A stretch of DNA of 64,000 nt from Streptomyces rhizosphaerihabitans (GCF_025399795.1 NZ_JAODTZ010000036.1:1-64000); one strand, 5' to 3'; shown: positions 19,662 through 28,532, counted from the first letter of the stretch. Numbers and translations are program-made. The notes: a model not told the origin generated them from the sequence alone.

Positions 19662-20669
19662 ATGTCTTCCATCGAATTGACCACCTCACCGATCGCCCTG
19701 GAACGGGAGCCTGGTCAGCCCGCGATGCTGCGGGTCCGGGGTGCCGACGACCCGGCCCGCTGGGCCACCGAAGCCCGGGAGGGGCTCAGTGCCGCGCTCG
19801 TCGAGCACGGCGCGGTCATGATCCGCGGGCTAAAGCTGCGCGACACGGCAGACGTCACGGCGGTTCTTGAGCAGTTGGACGTCGAACCAGTGGCGGAGAG
19901 GGAGACCTTCGCACAGAGGAAGACCTACACCTCTGGTGTGCATTCCGCGTCTCCCTGGCCGCCGAACCAGCCGATGTGCATGCACCACGAGCTGAGTTAC
20001 ACCCTCGATTTCCCCGGCCTCATGCTCTTCACATGCCTCACTGAGCCCACCGTTGGCGGAGCCACCTGCCTGGCCGACGCGGCGGCCGTCCTCGACGCGC
20101 TGCCCCGCGATCTGGTCGACCGGTTCGAGAGAGAAGGATGGCTGCTCACCCGTAACTACAACGACGAGATCGGGGCCACGCTGACCGAGGCCTTCGGCAC
20201 CGCCGACCGGGATGCCGTGGAGAGCTACTGCCGCGCCCACGCCATCACGTTCGCCTGGCGGCCCGACGGCAGCCTGCAAACCGCCCAGCGCCGCAGTGCC
20301 GTGGTGCACCACCCGGTCAGCGGACGGCGCTGCTGGTTCAACCAGATCGCTTTCCTGAACGAGTGGACGCTCGCGCCTGAGGTACGGGAGTACCTGGTCG
20401 ACGAGTACGGGGCCGACGGTCTGCCGTTCAACACGCGATACGGCAACGGCGACCCCCTCGACGAAGAGGTCGTCCGGCTCATCAACTCGGTCTACGAGGA
20501 CCACACCGTACGCGTCCCGTGGCAGGCCGGCGACATGCTCGCTGTCGACAACGTGCGCACCGCACACAGCAGGGAAGCCTATGAGGGACCCCGCGACGTG
20601 GTCGTCGCGATGGCCTCCCCAACGCGGCTCGATACCTCCTCGCCGACGCTCGAAGTGGGGCTGCGATGA
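19662..20669 (+). CDS. TauD/SyrP-like Fe(II)/2-oxoglutarate dioxygenase
   Basis: A 335-residue non-heme iron oxygenase of the TauD clade used in natural-product pathways. Iron ligands are visible: H-x-E in MCMHHELSY and the distal His in DNVRTAHSREAYEGPRDVVV, whose Arg binds 2-oxoglutarate. GGATCLAD and the FNQIAFLNEW stretch are typical of SyrP-like enzymes that hydroxylate free or carrier-bound amino acids. A TAAGGAG box sits just before ATG 19662, 25 bases after the NRPS stop, and its stop overlaps the sbnB start (ATGA). It probably hydroxylates Dap or its polymer; SbnB releases 2-oxoglutarate, the co-substrate this enzyme needs. Confidence 0.87.
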   Translation: MSSIELTTSPIALEREPGQPAMLRVRGADDPARWATEAREGLSAALVEHGAVMIRGLKLRDTADVTAVLEQLDVEPVAERETFAQRKTYTSGVHSASPWPPNQPMCMHHELSYTLDFPGLMLFTCLTEPTVGGATCLADAAAVLDALPRDLVDRFEREGWLLTRNYNDEIGATLTEAFGTADRDAVESYCRAHAITFAWRPDGSLQTAQRRSAVVHHPVSGRRCWFNQIAFLNEWTLAPEVREYLVDEYGADGLPFNTRYGNGDPLDEEVVRLINSVYEDHTVRVPWQAGDMLAVDNVRTAHSREAYEGPRDVVVAMASPTRLDTSSPTLEVGLR

Positions 20670-21736
20670 ACGCCGGACATGCCCAGTCGACCCTCGCCCA
20701 CGGCTCCAGCGAGATCATCGTGCCGCCATTCGCGGTGATCCCCGGCAGCCAGGTCCAGCGCGCCCTCGACGGTCGTGAGAAGGAGATCGTGGAGCTGGTC
20801 GAGGCCACCTACCGGCTGCACGGAGCAGGCAGAACGGTGAACCCTCCCTCCTCGTTCCTCCGCTTCCCAGACCGCCCCGCCTCGCGGATGATCGCCCTGC
20901 CCGCTTCGCTCGGTGGTGAGTCGCCGGTGGACGGAATGAAGTGGATCTCCAGCTTCCCGGAGAACGTGCGGTCCGGCATACCGCGAGCGTCTGCCGTTCT
21001 GATCCTCAACGACCCCAGCACCGGATACCCGTTCGCCTGCATGGAGAGCTCCATCATCAGCGCTACCCGGACGGCCGCATCCGCGGCATCGGCCGCCGAC
21101 CGGCTCAGCCGTGACCGGCCGCGGCCAACACGCATCGGGTTCTTCGGAACGGGACTGATCGCCCGGTACGTTCACATGTTCCTCCAAGGCTCCGGTTGGT
21201 CGTTCGACGACATCGGGGTGTACGACCTCTCTCTCGACAGCGCCGCCGGATTCCGCATGTACGCGGAGCAATCCAGGAACGCCACCCGCGTCACAGTGCA
21301 CCAGGGGCCTGAGGAACTGATCCGCACCAGCGATCTGGTGGTCTTCGCGACCGTGGCCGGAGAGCCGCATGTCAGCGATCCGGAGTGGTTCGACCACAAC
21401 CCCGTGGTGCTGCACGTGTCGCTGAGGGATCTCGCCCCCCAGGTCCTGATGGCGTCGACCAACATCGTGGACGACATCGAGCACTGCCTCAGGGCTGCCA
21501 CCTCACCCCATCTGACCGAACAGCTCACGGGAAACAGAGACTTCGTACACGGCACGCTGAACGACGTGATGGCGGGCCGGGTGGACGTGCCGGCAGACCG
21601 GCCCGCGGTGTTCTCACCGTTCGGCCTCGGCGTGCTCGATCTCGCGGTCGGGAGCTACGTCTACGACCAGGTGGCCCGCTCGGGCGAACTGCAGACCGTC
21701 GACGACTTCTTCCACGAACGACGCCGCTACGGATGA
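20666..21736 (+). CDS. sbnB: 2,3-diaminopropionate biosynthesis protein SbnB
   Basis: A 356-residue member of the ornithine cyclodeaminase/mu-crystallin family. The dinucleotide loop FFGTGLIARYVHMFL (about 154-168), the GMKWISSFPENV stretch near residue 91 and the C-terminal FGLGVLDLAVGSYVY are as in SbnB. SbnB oxidises N-(1-amino-1-carboxy-2-ethyl)-glutamate (ACEGA) with NAD, releasing L-2,3-diaminopropionate and 2-oxoglutarate. The start overlaps the dioxygenase stop by ATGA, showing tight coupling. Cytoplasmic. Confidence 0.92.
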   Translation: MNAGHAQSTLAHGSSEIIVPPFAVIPGSQVQRALDGREKEIVELVEATYRLHGAGRTVNPPSSFLRFPDRPASRMIALPASLGGESPVDGMKWISSFPENVRSGIPRASAVLILNDPSTGYPFACMESSIISATRTAASAASAADRLSRDRPRPTRIGFFGTGLIARYVHMFLQGSGWSFDDIGVYDLSLDSAAGFRMYAEQSRNATRVTVHQGPEELIRTSDLVVFATVAGEPHVSDPEWFDHNPVVLHVSLRDLAPQVLMASTNIVDDIEHCLRAATSPHLTEQLTGNRDFVHGTLNDVMAGRVDVPADRPAVFSPFGLGVLDLAVGSYVYDQVARSGELQTVDDFFHERRRYG

Positions 21737-21828
21737 CAGAAGCAGGCCCGTCAGTACGGCACCAGAAACACCTCACCCGGGCCACTGCCAGCACGCGCAC
21801 CTAGCACCACACCGCAGAGGAGTTCGTC

Positions 21829-22830
21829 ATGTCGGTCATATCCGTTCCTCAAGCCTTCAATGAAGAGGAGCTCTATGTCGACGTGGAGTCGATCTTCGGG
21901 CACTCGCTGCTCCTCAAGTGCGAGGGTTTCAACTTCGCAGGCTCGATCAAGCTCAAGGCAGCCGCCGAGATGGTGGCGTCGGCCGAACGCGACGGATCCC
22001 TGACGGCCGACTCCATTCTCGTCGAGTCCTCGTCCGGCAATCTCGGCGTGGCGCTGAGCATGATCGCGGCGAGCAAGGGATACCGCTTCGTCTGCGTGAC
22101 GGACTCACGCTGCAACCTGTCGACGCGACTGATGATGGAGGCGCTGGGCAGCGAGGTGCACGTCGTCGTCGGCCAAGAAGCCAACGGCGGCTTTCTCAGT
22201 GCGCGGCTGGACCACGTCCGGCTGATGTGCGCCACCGATGACCGGTGCGTGTGGCTGAGCCAGTACTCCAATCCCGCCAACTGGAGGGCGCACTACCTCA
22301 CGACGGCTCCGGAGATCGCCCGCTCGTTCCCTGAACTGGACGTCCTGTTCGTGGGTGCGGGGACGACCGGAACGCTGATGGGCTGCGCACGCTATTTCCG
22401 GGGCTGGCATCGTCCGGTGCGGATCATCGCTGTGGACAGCGTCGGCTCGGTCGCGTTCGGGGGTGCCCCCGGCCGCCGGATGATCCCGGGTCTGGGCATG
22501 AGCATGCGTCCGCCACTCCTGGACGAGTCCTACGTGGACGAGGTCGTGCAGGTCGAGGAGGCTGACACCATACGAGCCTGCCGCCGCCTGGCCAGACACG
22601 GCTTCCTCTTCGGCGGCTCCACCGGCACCGTAGTCAGCGGCTCGATTGACTGGCTGACGGACCACGGAGCGAAAGCGCTCACTGCGGTGGCCGTCGCACC
22701 GGACCTCGGGGAGCGATACCTCGACACCGTCTACCAGGACAACTGGGTCCAGGACCTGTACGGCGAGGACCCGCTCGACGACGCCCAGCTCGCCCCAGCC
22801 AGTTTCCCGGCATACCGCCCCGACCGTTGA
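21829..22830 (+). CDS. sbnA: 2,3-diaminopropionate biosynthesis protein SbnA (cysteine-synthase fold)
   Basis: A 333-residue PLP enzyme of the cysteine synthase family. PLP Lys41 lies in NFAGSIKLKAA; the ESSSGNLGVALSMIAAS loop and the phosphate-binding GAGTTGTLMG loop are intact. SbnA condenses O-phospho-L-serine with L-glutamate to ACEGA, the SbnB substrate. It lies 92 bases after sbnB with a GAGGAG box before ATG 21829 and appears to be the last gene of the operon. No siderophore synthetase genes (IucA/IucC type) accompany it, so Dap is made here for the NRPS/Pls-type proteins rather than staphyloferrin B. Confidence 0.92.
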   Translation: MSVISVPQAFNEEELYVDVESIFGHSLLLKCEGFNFAGSIKLKAAAEMVASAERDGSLTADSILVESSSGNLGVALSMIAASKGYRFVCVTDSRCNLSTRLMMEALGSEVHVVVGQEANGGFLSARLDHVRLMCATDDRCVWLSQYSNPANWRAHYLTTAPEIARSFPELDVLFVGAGTTGTLMGCARYFRGWHRPVRIIAVDSVGSVAFGGAPGRRMIPGLGMSMRPPLLDESYVDEVVQVEEADTIRACRRLARHGFLFGGSTGTVVSGSIDWLTDHGAKALTAVAVAPDLGERYLDTVYQDNWVQDLYGEDPLDDAQLAPASFPAYRPDR

Positions 22831-22972
22831 AACGGTCGGCGGTCGCTCCCTCACACCACCGCCACCCACGCCAAGGGCCGCTCGACGCAGCGAAGAGGAG
22901 GCAGATTGGTATGTCATGTTTAGAGGTCGTTTTCATCAGTAGAGTCTGTTTGATCCAAACATGTCGCCGTGA

Positions 22973-23066
22973 TGAGACTCGGCTCTTGAGGCGCCGGTGT
23001 TCCTTGCGGTCGGTGAGACTGAGCGGACGACCGGATTGTCTGTCTCATCCCAGCGAGCCTGTCTCA
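22973..23066. promoter_or_regulatory. Cluster of four TGAGAC elements
   Basis: TGAGAC occurs at 22973-22978 and 23014-23019, and its complement GTCTCA at 23042-23047 and 23061-23066. The arrangement is two elements pointing each way, and the last two sit in a near-repeat TGTCTCATYCC. The first is part of TGAGACTCGG, also present before the operon. A multi-site operator is possible; no regulator gene is adjacent. Confidence 0.3.
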
Positions 23067-23284
23067 TTCCAAAGAGTCGCCGTATCGGCGATTGCGCCTA
23101 CCGCGGCGCGCTCTGACCCGTTGCGTGAGAGGTGTGAGTGGCCTTCTGGGGATGCTGAAGTGGAACAAATTGCGTGGAAGCGACCTCTAAGCGGGAGTCG
23201 GGAAGCGCACCATGGGGGCGGTGTGAGCTGCGAGGGCGACGCGGATGAAGCGGAAGACGATCGGACGACCGTTACGCACCCTCG

Positions 23285-23314
23285 GGCACGGCACGGCACG
23301 GCACGGCACGGCAC
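23285..23314 (+). repeat. GGCAC pentamer tandem repeat
   Basis: Six uninterrupted copies of GGCAC, followed by the variant GGTGC. It is a simple-sequence repeat in non-coding DNA between the sbnA and MFS genes, prone to slippage. No function is apparent. Confidence 0.85.
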
Positions 23315-23463
23315 GGTGCGGGTGGAGGAAGACTCCAGCGGTCGTCAGTGGGCGACGTGTTCGAAGTCGTGCCGAGTCGCTTGTGACCTGCGATGTCTCG
23401 TTGACCGGGTCCATGACAAAAGGCCAGGAGTAACCATGACTACCGCCATGCCGGCCGTGTACG

Positions 23464-24765
23464 TCAGGGTGCTTCCGGTACGGGGACGTCCGCGGGCTGG
23501 AGAGGCGGGGCGTCGACGCAGGGATCGGGGACGAATCCGCCGCGCAGTTCCGGCGTCTTCGCGCCGACCAGAGCGACCGCGAACAGGCAGAGGAGCCCGC
23601 CGCTGACGAGTGCGGTCGCCCCCGAGGTCCAGCCGGCGACCACACCGCCGCGCAGGTTACCGAGGTTGGGGCCGGCCTGGCCGACGATCTGCTCGGCCGC
23701 CGTCACCCGGCCCAGCAGGGCGTCCGGCGTGTGGGTCTGCACGATCGTGCTGCGCGAGATCACCGAGACGGCGTCGGCGGCCCCGGCGAGGACCAGGAGT
23801 CCGAGGCCGGCCCACGGATCGCGCGTCAGGCCGAACGCCGCGAGCGCCGCACCCCAGATCCCCGCACCGCAGAGCATCACCGGCCCGGGGCGCCCCAGCC
23901 GCGTGACCGGGCCGGACAGCGCGGACGCGGCTGTGCCGCCGACGGCGAGAGCGGACAGGAACAGACCGAGAGTGCGCGGACTGCCGCCGAATCGTTCGGC
24001 GTTGACCAGCGGAAAGAGACTGGCCGGCATCGAGAGCACGGTGGCGGCCAGGTCGGTGATCAGGGCGCCGCGGACCGCCCGGTGCCCGGCCAGGAAGCGG
24101 AGGCCGTCCAGCACCCCGTGCAGTCCGGCCCGGGACGGTTCACCCGCGGGCGACAGGGCGGGCAGGCCGAACGCGCCGTAGAAGGCGAGCCCGAAGGAGA
24201 GGGTGTCGACGAGGTAACAGGGGCCGATGCCGACCCAGCCGAGCAGGATGCCGCCGAGCGCCGGACCGGCGAGCATCATCGCCTGACCGGTGACCTGCTG
24301 GAGCGCCAGCCCGGCCGCCACCTGGTCCTTCGGCAGCAGCCTCGGCACGAAGACGCCCGCCGCGGGACCGCCGACCGCCGCACAGCAGGACTGCGCGGCG
24401 ACCAGGCCGAGCACACCCACCACCGGAACGTGCCCGGTGAAACCCTGCACCGCGAGCAGCAGCGAGACGACCGCCTGACCGACGGTGGCGAACAGGAAGA
24501 TGCGCCGACGGTCGCCGCGGTCCGCCCACGAGCCGGCGAACAGCCCGAACAACACCATCGGCAGCGCCTGCGCCAGCCCCACCGCGCCGGTCCAGACGGT
24601 GCTGTGTGTCATGTCCCAGACCTGGTACATGACGGTGACCATGGTCATGAAACTGCCGAGCACGGACACGGTCCGGCCGATCAGCAGACGCCTGAAGACG
24701 GGGGACGTACGCAGAGGCCGAACGTCGATCAGGGTTCGGGCGAGACTCATGAGGGGCGGCGGCAT
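23464..24765 (-). CDS. MFS transporter (EntS/multidrug-exporter type)
   Basis: A 433-residue polytopic membrane protein with about 12 hydrophobic helices. The loop GSWADRGDRRRIFL between helices 2 and 3 is the MFS signature, and VFRRLLIGRTVSVLGSFMTM with QALPMVLFGLFAG is typical of the EntS/MFS_3 exporter group that exports siderophores and peptides. It converges on the Dap operon from 630 bases away. It is the nearest candidate exporter for that product, but it is transcribed separately and the link is only positional. Confidence 0.85.
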   Translation of the reverse strand: MPPPLMSLARTLIDVRPLRTSPVFRRLLIGRTVSVLGSFMTMVTVMYQVWDMTHSTVWTGAVGLAQALPMVLFGLFAGSWADRGDRRRIFLFATVGQAVVSLLLAVQGFTGHVPVVGVLGLVAAQSCCAAVGGPAAGVFVPRLLPKDQVAAGLALQQVTGQAMMLAGPALGGILLGWVGIGPCYLVDTLSFGLAFYGAFGLPALSPAGEPSRAGLHGVLDGLRFLAGHRAVRGALITDLAATVLSMPASLFPLVNAERFGGSPRTLGLFLSALAVGGTAASALSGPVTRLGRPGPVMLCGAGIWGAALAAFGLTRDPWAGLGLLVLAGAADAVSVISRSTIVQTHTPDALLGRVTAAEQIVGQAGPNLGNLRGGVVAGWTSGATALVSGGLLCLFAVALVGAKTPELRGGFVPDPCVDAPPLQPADVPVPEAP

Positions 24766-24940
24766 GCGCGGGGGTGGTTCACGTCGCGGAGAGTAGCGGG
24801 CGCGCCCTGGCCAGGGCGAATCGTTTTGACCTCAGCCTTTGCTGGTGGTGAGCACGACGAAGAGCTGCGGCGCACGGGCCACGCGATCGTCACACGGCTC
24901 GGCTGAATCCCGTAGAAGCCCCCCGTACGGACCTACGGCG

Positions 24941-25864
24941 TCAATTCATCTGCCGGCGGGCCTGCCTCACCTCGCGATCGACGGCCCAGGCGTCGGCCAC
25001 CGGCCCGAGGTGGCCGAGCTTGTCGGGATTGATCACCGATCGGATGGCCTGGATCCGCCCCTCGAGCACATCGAGGGCCAGGATGTGCAGGATCTTGCCG
25101 TCCCGGGCGCGGAAGATCGCACCGGGCTGGCCGTTGACCTCGTGCGGCTCGAACGTCACATCGATCCGGGCCATCAGAGGGAAGACGGCGGCAAGGAGCC
25201 GGGCCACGTTCTCGGCCCCGCTGACGGCCCTCGCCAGACGCGGGGCCCTGCCTCCGCCGTCCCCGACCAGTTGTACGTCGGCGGCCAGCAGATTCCGCAG
25301 AGCGCCCACATCGCCGTCTCTCAACGCGTCGAAGAACCGGGCCGCCAGTTCCTGCCGCTCCTGCCGGTCCACTTCGAACCGAGGCCGTCCGGCTTCCATG
25401 TGCCGCCGTGCCCGCACCAGCAACTGCCGGCACGCCGCCTCCGAACGTCCGACCGCCGACGCGATCTCGTCGAACCCGAACGCGAAGACCTCCCGCAGCA
25501 CGAACACCGACCGCTCGAGCGGGCTGAGTCGTTCCAGCAACAGCAGCGCCGCCATCGACACGGAGTCGGCCAGCTCCGCCGAGCGTTCCGGATCCTGGTA
25601 GGGATCACTCAGCAACGGCTCGGGAAGCCACGAGCCCACGTACTCCTCCCGCCGTACGCGCGCGGAGCGCAGTACGTCGATCGACACGCGTGTCACCGTG
25701 GCGGACAGAAAGGCCTTGGCGGAGGTGGGCGGGGTCGTCGAGCGGTCGAACCGGAGCCATGTCTCCTGCACCGCGTCCTCCGCCTCACTCACACTGCCCA
25801 GAATCCGGTAGGCGATCGAGAACAGCAGCGGTCGCAGCTCCTCGAACTCCTCAACCTTGTTCAC
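24941..25864 (-). CDS. sigJ: ECF41-type RNA polymerase sigma factor (SigJ-like)
   Basis: A 307-residue ECF sigma factor. Sigma region 2 (EDAVQETWLRFDR) and region 4 (LERSVFVLREVFAFGFDEIA, then RSEAACRQLLVRARRHM) are followed by a SnoaL-like C-terminal domain of about 130 residues. The C-terminal extension carries DGGGR and NPDKL, the two motifs that define ECF41 factors, in which the fused domain replaces an anti-sigma factor. The start is GTG 25864. The CMD-family gene lies 55 bases upstream on the same strand, the classic ECF41 pairing, with a matching promoter in front of both. The symbol is by similarity only. Confidence 0.92.
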   Translation of the reverse strand: MNKVEEFEELRPLLFSIAYRILGSVSEAEDAVQETWLRFDRSTTPPTSAKAFLSATVTRVSIDVLRSARVRREEYVGSWLPEPLLSDPYQDPERSAELADSVSMAALLLLERLSPLERSVFVLREVFAFGFDEIASAVGRSEAACRQLLVRARRHMEAGRPRFEVDRQERQELAARFFDALRDGDVGALRNLLAADVQLVGDGGGRAPRLARAVSGAENVARLLAAVFPLMARIDVTFEPHEVNGQPGAIFRARDGKILHILALDVLEGRIQAIRSVINPDKLGHLGPVADAWAVDREVRQARRQMN

Positions 25865-25919
25865 GGCGAAACCTCTCCCGTGGCCCGGAGCCGGGCCCCG
25901 AACCAGTCGCTGTTGCCGT

Positions 25920-26393
25920 TCAGTGGAACTGTCCGGGCTCGTAGCCGCCGGCCGGCTGCTGGGTGATGATGTTCAGCCGGTTCACCGAGTTCATGAAGGA
26001 AACCAGGATCACCAGGGCTGTGAGCTGTTCCTCGTCGTAGTGCTTGACGGCGTACGCCCACACCTCGTCGCTGACGCCCTTGGCCGCATCCGCGACCCGG
26101 GTCCCTTCTTCAGCCAGCGCCAGCGCGGCCCGCTCGGCCTCGGTGAAGACCGTGGCCTCCCGCCACGCCGCGACCAGGTTCAGCCGTACCGAGGTCTCGC
26201 CGGCAGCGGCGGCCTCCTTGGTGTGCATGTCGATGCAGGCGGCGCATCCGTTGACCTGGCTCACCCGCAGTGCCACCAGCTCCTGCGTGGCGGCGGGGAG
26301 CGGCGAGTCCTTGAGCGCCTTGCCCGCCGACATGAAGTACTTGAGGGCCTTACCGGCGGTCGGGCTGGCGAAGTAGTTCAGCCGCGGATCCAT
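25920..26393 (-). CDS. Carboxymuconolactone decarboxylase-family (AhpD-like) protein
   Basis: A 157-residue all-helical protein. The AhpD-like active-site motif appears as QVNGCAACIDMHTKEAAAAG (CxxC with His), and the C-terminal VNRLNIITQQPAGGY is common to CMD proteins that accompany ECF41 sigma factors. These are small thiol-dependent redox or peroxidase-like proteins. ATG 26393 has an AGGGAG box. It is first in a two-gene unit with the sigma factor and is the expected regulon target of that factor. Confidence 0.92.
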   Translation of the reverse strand: MDPRLNYFASPTAGKALKYFMSAGKALKDSPLPAATQELVALRVSQVNGCAACIDMHTKEAAAAGETSVRLNLVAAWREATVFTEAERAALALAEEGTRVADAAKGVSDEVWAYAVKHYDEEQLTALVILVSFMNSVNRLNIITQQPAGGYEPGQFH

Positions 26394-26432
26394 GGGGCGC
26401 TCCCTGTGGTCGTAAAGGGTTACACCCCCTGA

Positions 26433-26459
26433 GACGAGGTAGCCCGGCTTCCTGTGACA
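26433..26459 (-). promoter_or_regulatory. ECF41 promoter (TGTCACA-N16-CGTC)
   Basis: On the minus strand TGTCACA (26459-26453) is followed after exactly 16 bases by CGTC (26436-26433), about 40 bases before the CMD gene start. This matches the consensus described for ECF41 sigma factors, so the CMD-sigJ unit is very probably autoregulated from here. Confidence 0.85.
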
Positions 26460-26687
26460 TGGACGAATGCGACCCGCGCCTCATCACCGTCGGCGCGCGG
26501 CAGCCGGCGGAGCGCGTGCGGTCAAGGATCTTCGCGTGCGGTCAAGGGATCTTCGAGGACGGCCATGGCCGGTCAGTACTCGATGCCATCTCCACGAGCG
26601 TCGGAAGGGGTAAGTCCCCGTCCGACAGCCGCAGTTGCCCCGATGCCGGAGACGGCATTGTCAGTGCCCGTCAGCATACTGACGCCC

Positions 26688-28376
26688 ATGCAGATGACGG
26701 AGGACTCACTCAGACGCGCCTGGCACCAGCTGGCCGCAGGTTCTGACCTGCTCGACGACGCCATGCTCCCGGCCATCGGTACATCACGCGACCAGTACGA
26801 ACGGCTCATGGGTGATCCGGGCGGCCTGTTCCTCGTTCTGGACGTGGAGGGCACTGTGCGCGGCTACCGCAGTCCCTACCAGGAGATCTTCGCGACCCAG
26901 GACCTCGACGAGGTGCTGTACCTCGCCGCTGAAGAGGCGGTCCGTCATCTCGCCGAGTACATCGCGGCCCGTTCCCCGGGGCACGGCCCGGTCAGCAACC
27001 TCGTCACCGGCCAGGCCCAGATGCTCGACCGGATCAAGCCCGCATGGGGACGTAGATTCCGCAGCGGAGGCATGGACGCAACGCAGTCCGCGCAGCCGTG
27101 CGGACGCGACCCACTGGAACGTCTCGCCTGGGTAGCCCACACATGGCGGGACCAGGACCCCTACACCCACCTCGAATTCTTCCGCGGCGAGGGGATCAGC
27201 GCCGAACGGATCGCCCTCCTCTACGGAGCCGACCCCGAGCAGACCGCCGCCGGGACACGCCTGTCCGATCTGCGCAGCACGGATGACCCCGGCCGTGACC
27301 ACTGGGAATCCGACTGGGAGACCTTCTCCTTCGGGCAGGCAGGCGACTGGGTCTTCCTGATGTACCACGACACACCGAGCGGCACCGGGGGCGACAGCGC
27401 GGCTCTCACCCGGCTCGGGGTCGCAGAGACGGTGCGGCTGAGCGTCTGCGCCGCGAAGGCCGTCTACACCTTCGCCTACACACGCGACGGCCGTCTCGTG
27501 GACGACGGCCGAGGTGGTCTGGAACTGATCTGGTACGACCGTGGCCGCACCCCCTGCTACCGGGGCGGCCGCCTCGACTTCCTCAACCAGGCCATACGCC
27601 GCGCCGAACTCGACCACCCGGAACTGACCAGCACGTTCGCACTGTACTTCCACGCTCTGGACGACGCGCTCGGCCTTCAACTGCCCCAGCGGGACATCCA
27701 GGAGGCACGGTCCGGGCCGCACGATGGGCCCGTGGTGACGCAGGCCGAGGATGAGGCACGCGGGTCAGCGCGGACACACGTGCCCGCACCGCGCGTTGAA
27801 GCAGGAAGCCCCGGGAAAGGTCACACGACCCGGGCCCGGATCACTGGACTTCAGGCCGGGGAGCACGTCAACCTGCCCGGATGTCACCATTGCTGCTTTC
27901 CCCTCTCCGCTTCTCCCCGGAGGAGATCACCGAGGTCGTCGGCCTCTACACGAGCAACCCGGAGTACTGCCGTGCTGCGGGCGAGTACGACCCTGAGCGT
28001 ATTCCGGCCGACGCGGTCGAGGCCGATCTGCGGGAGGAAGCGGAGACCGAGGGCTGTGAGGTCCTGCTCGCCCGCGAGGGGCAGGGCCGGATCGTCGGCT
28101 TGTTGTGCCTGCTCGACCGTCACCCCACAGACGGACATCCGTGGATCGGGCTGCTGCTGGTGCACGGGAGTCTTCACCGGCACGGGGTCGGCCGACGGCT
28201 GGCCGGGCTGGTGGAGGAGCGCTTCCGCCGCGAGGGGAGGGACGGCATCCGGCTGGCTGTCCTGGAGAACAACCCTGCCGCCTCGGCCTTCTGGAGCTCC
28301 CTCGGCTGGCAGGAGATCGACCGCCGCACCGACCGCCAGTACCGGCGTCCCTGCATCGTCATGCACAAGCAACTGA
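26688..28376 (+). CDS. Imm63/DUF6461-like protein; frame runs through the next gene
   Basis: From ATG 26688 (or 26694) the first 340 or so residues look like a real protein. The N-terminus YERLMGDPGGLFLVLDVEGT, then DLDEVLYLAAEEAVRHLAEY, resembles Imm63-type immunity proteins. The middle GDWVFLMYHDTPSG to FYFHALDDALGLQL resembles DUF6461. After about 27700 the sequence loses coding character, yet no stop occurs until 28376, so the frame overlaps the GNAT gene (27881-28381, another frame) by about 500 bases. Either the native stop was lost by an indel or deletion, or translation continues as a junk tail. Function is uncertain. Confidence 0.5.
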   Translation: MQMTEDSLRRAWHQLAAGSDLLDDAMLPAIGTSRDQYERLMGDPGGLFLVLDVEGTVRGYRSPYQEIFATQDLDEVLYLAAEEAVRHLAEYIAARSPGHGPVSNLVTGQAQMLDRIKPAWGRRFRSGGMDATQSAQPCGRDPLERLAWVAHTWRDQDPYTHLEFFRGEGISAERIALLYGADPEQTAAGTRLSDLRSTDDPGRDHWESDWETFSFGQAGDWVFLMYHDTPSGTGGDSAALTRLGVAETVRLSVCAAKAVYTFAYTRDGRLVDDGRGGLELIWYDRGRTPCYRGGRLDFLNQAIRRAELDHPELTSTFALYFHALDDALGLQLPQRDIQEARSGPHDGPVVTQAEDEARGSARTHVPAPRVEAGSPGKGHTTRARITGLQAGEHVNLPGCHHCCFPLSASPRRRSPRSSASTRATRSTAVLRASTTLSVFRPTRSRPICGRKRRPRAVRSCSPARGRAGSSACCACSTVTPQTDIRGSGCCWCTGVFTGTGSADGWPGWWRSASAARGGTASGWLSWRTTLPPRPSGAPSAGRRSTAAPTASTGVPASSCTSN

Positions 28377-28381
28377 TCTGA
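27881..28381 (+). CDS. GNAT-family N-acetyltransferase
   Basis: A 166-residue acetyl-CoA-dependent acetyltransferase. Motif A is IGLLLVHGSLHRHGVGRRLA (H-x-x-x-G-x-G acetyl-CoA loop), followed by GIRLAVLENNPAASAFWSSLGWQEI (motif B with the N-P-A-x-x-F-W-x-x-L-G-[WF] signature). Length is typical. Substrate is unknown. It sits inside the 3' extension of the preceding ORF in a different frame. Its family motifs make it the genuine gene over this stretch, apart from the unresolved overlap. Confidence 0.82.
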   Translation: MSPLLLSPLRFSPEEITEVVGLYTSNPEYCRAAGEYDPERIPADAVEADLREEAETEGCEVLLAREGQGRIVGLLCLLDRHPTDGHPWIGLLLVHGSLHRHGVGRRLAGLVEERFRREGRDGIRLAVLENNPAASAFWSSLGWQEIDRRTDRQYRRPCIVMHKQLI

Positions 28382-28532
28382 GGGCTGAGTCGTCCTTGCC
28401 GTCCTCGCCGAACCCAAGGGCTGAGGGACGCTGTTGGAGGCATCGCGAGCACGGAAGTGAGTACGGATACTCACGACTGAGGACAGGGAGGGCTCCTAGC
28501 ATGGGCTCGATCTTGGAGCGGGGGACGCAGAG

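Larger units (their letters stand above)
22831..23463. other. Gene-free gap after the biosynthetic operon
   Basis: About 630 bases between the convergent sbnA and MFS genes. It is less GC-rich at 22910-23080, holds four TGAGAC-type elements and a short tandem repeat (listed separately), and has no convincing ORF. The low-GC part looks like regulatory or imported DNA. Confidence 0.4.

Noticed and set aside
21829..22830. SbnA/SbnB pair as part of a staphyloferrin B-type siderophore cluster
   Set aside because: No IucA/IucC-type synthetase, citrate synthase or siderophore uptake genes are adjacent; Pls-type and A-T genes share the operon instead.
23285..23314. GGCAC repeats as a CRISPR array
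   Set aside because: Units are 5 bp with no spacers and no cas genes in the window; this is a simple-sequence repeat.
23464..24765. MFS transporter counted as a member of the Dap operon
   Set aside because: It is on the opposite strand, convergent and 630 bases away with its own promoter, so the link is positional only and not part of the operon.
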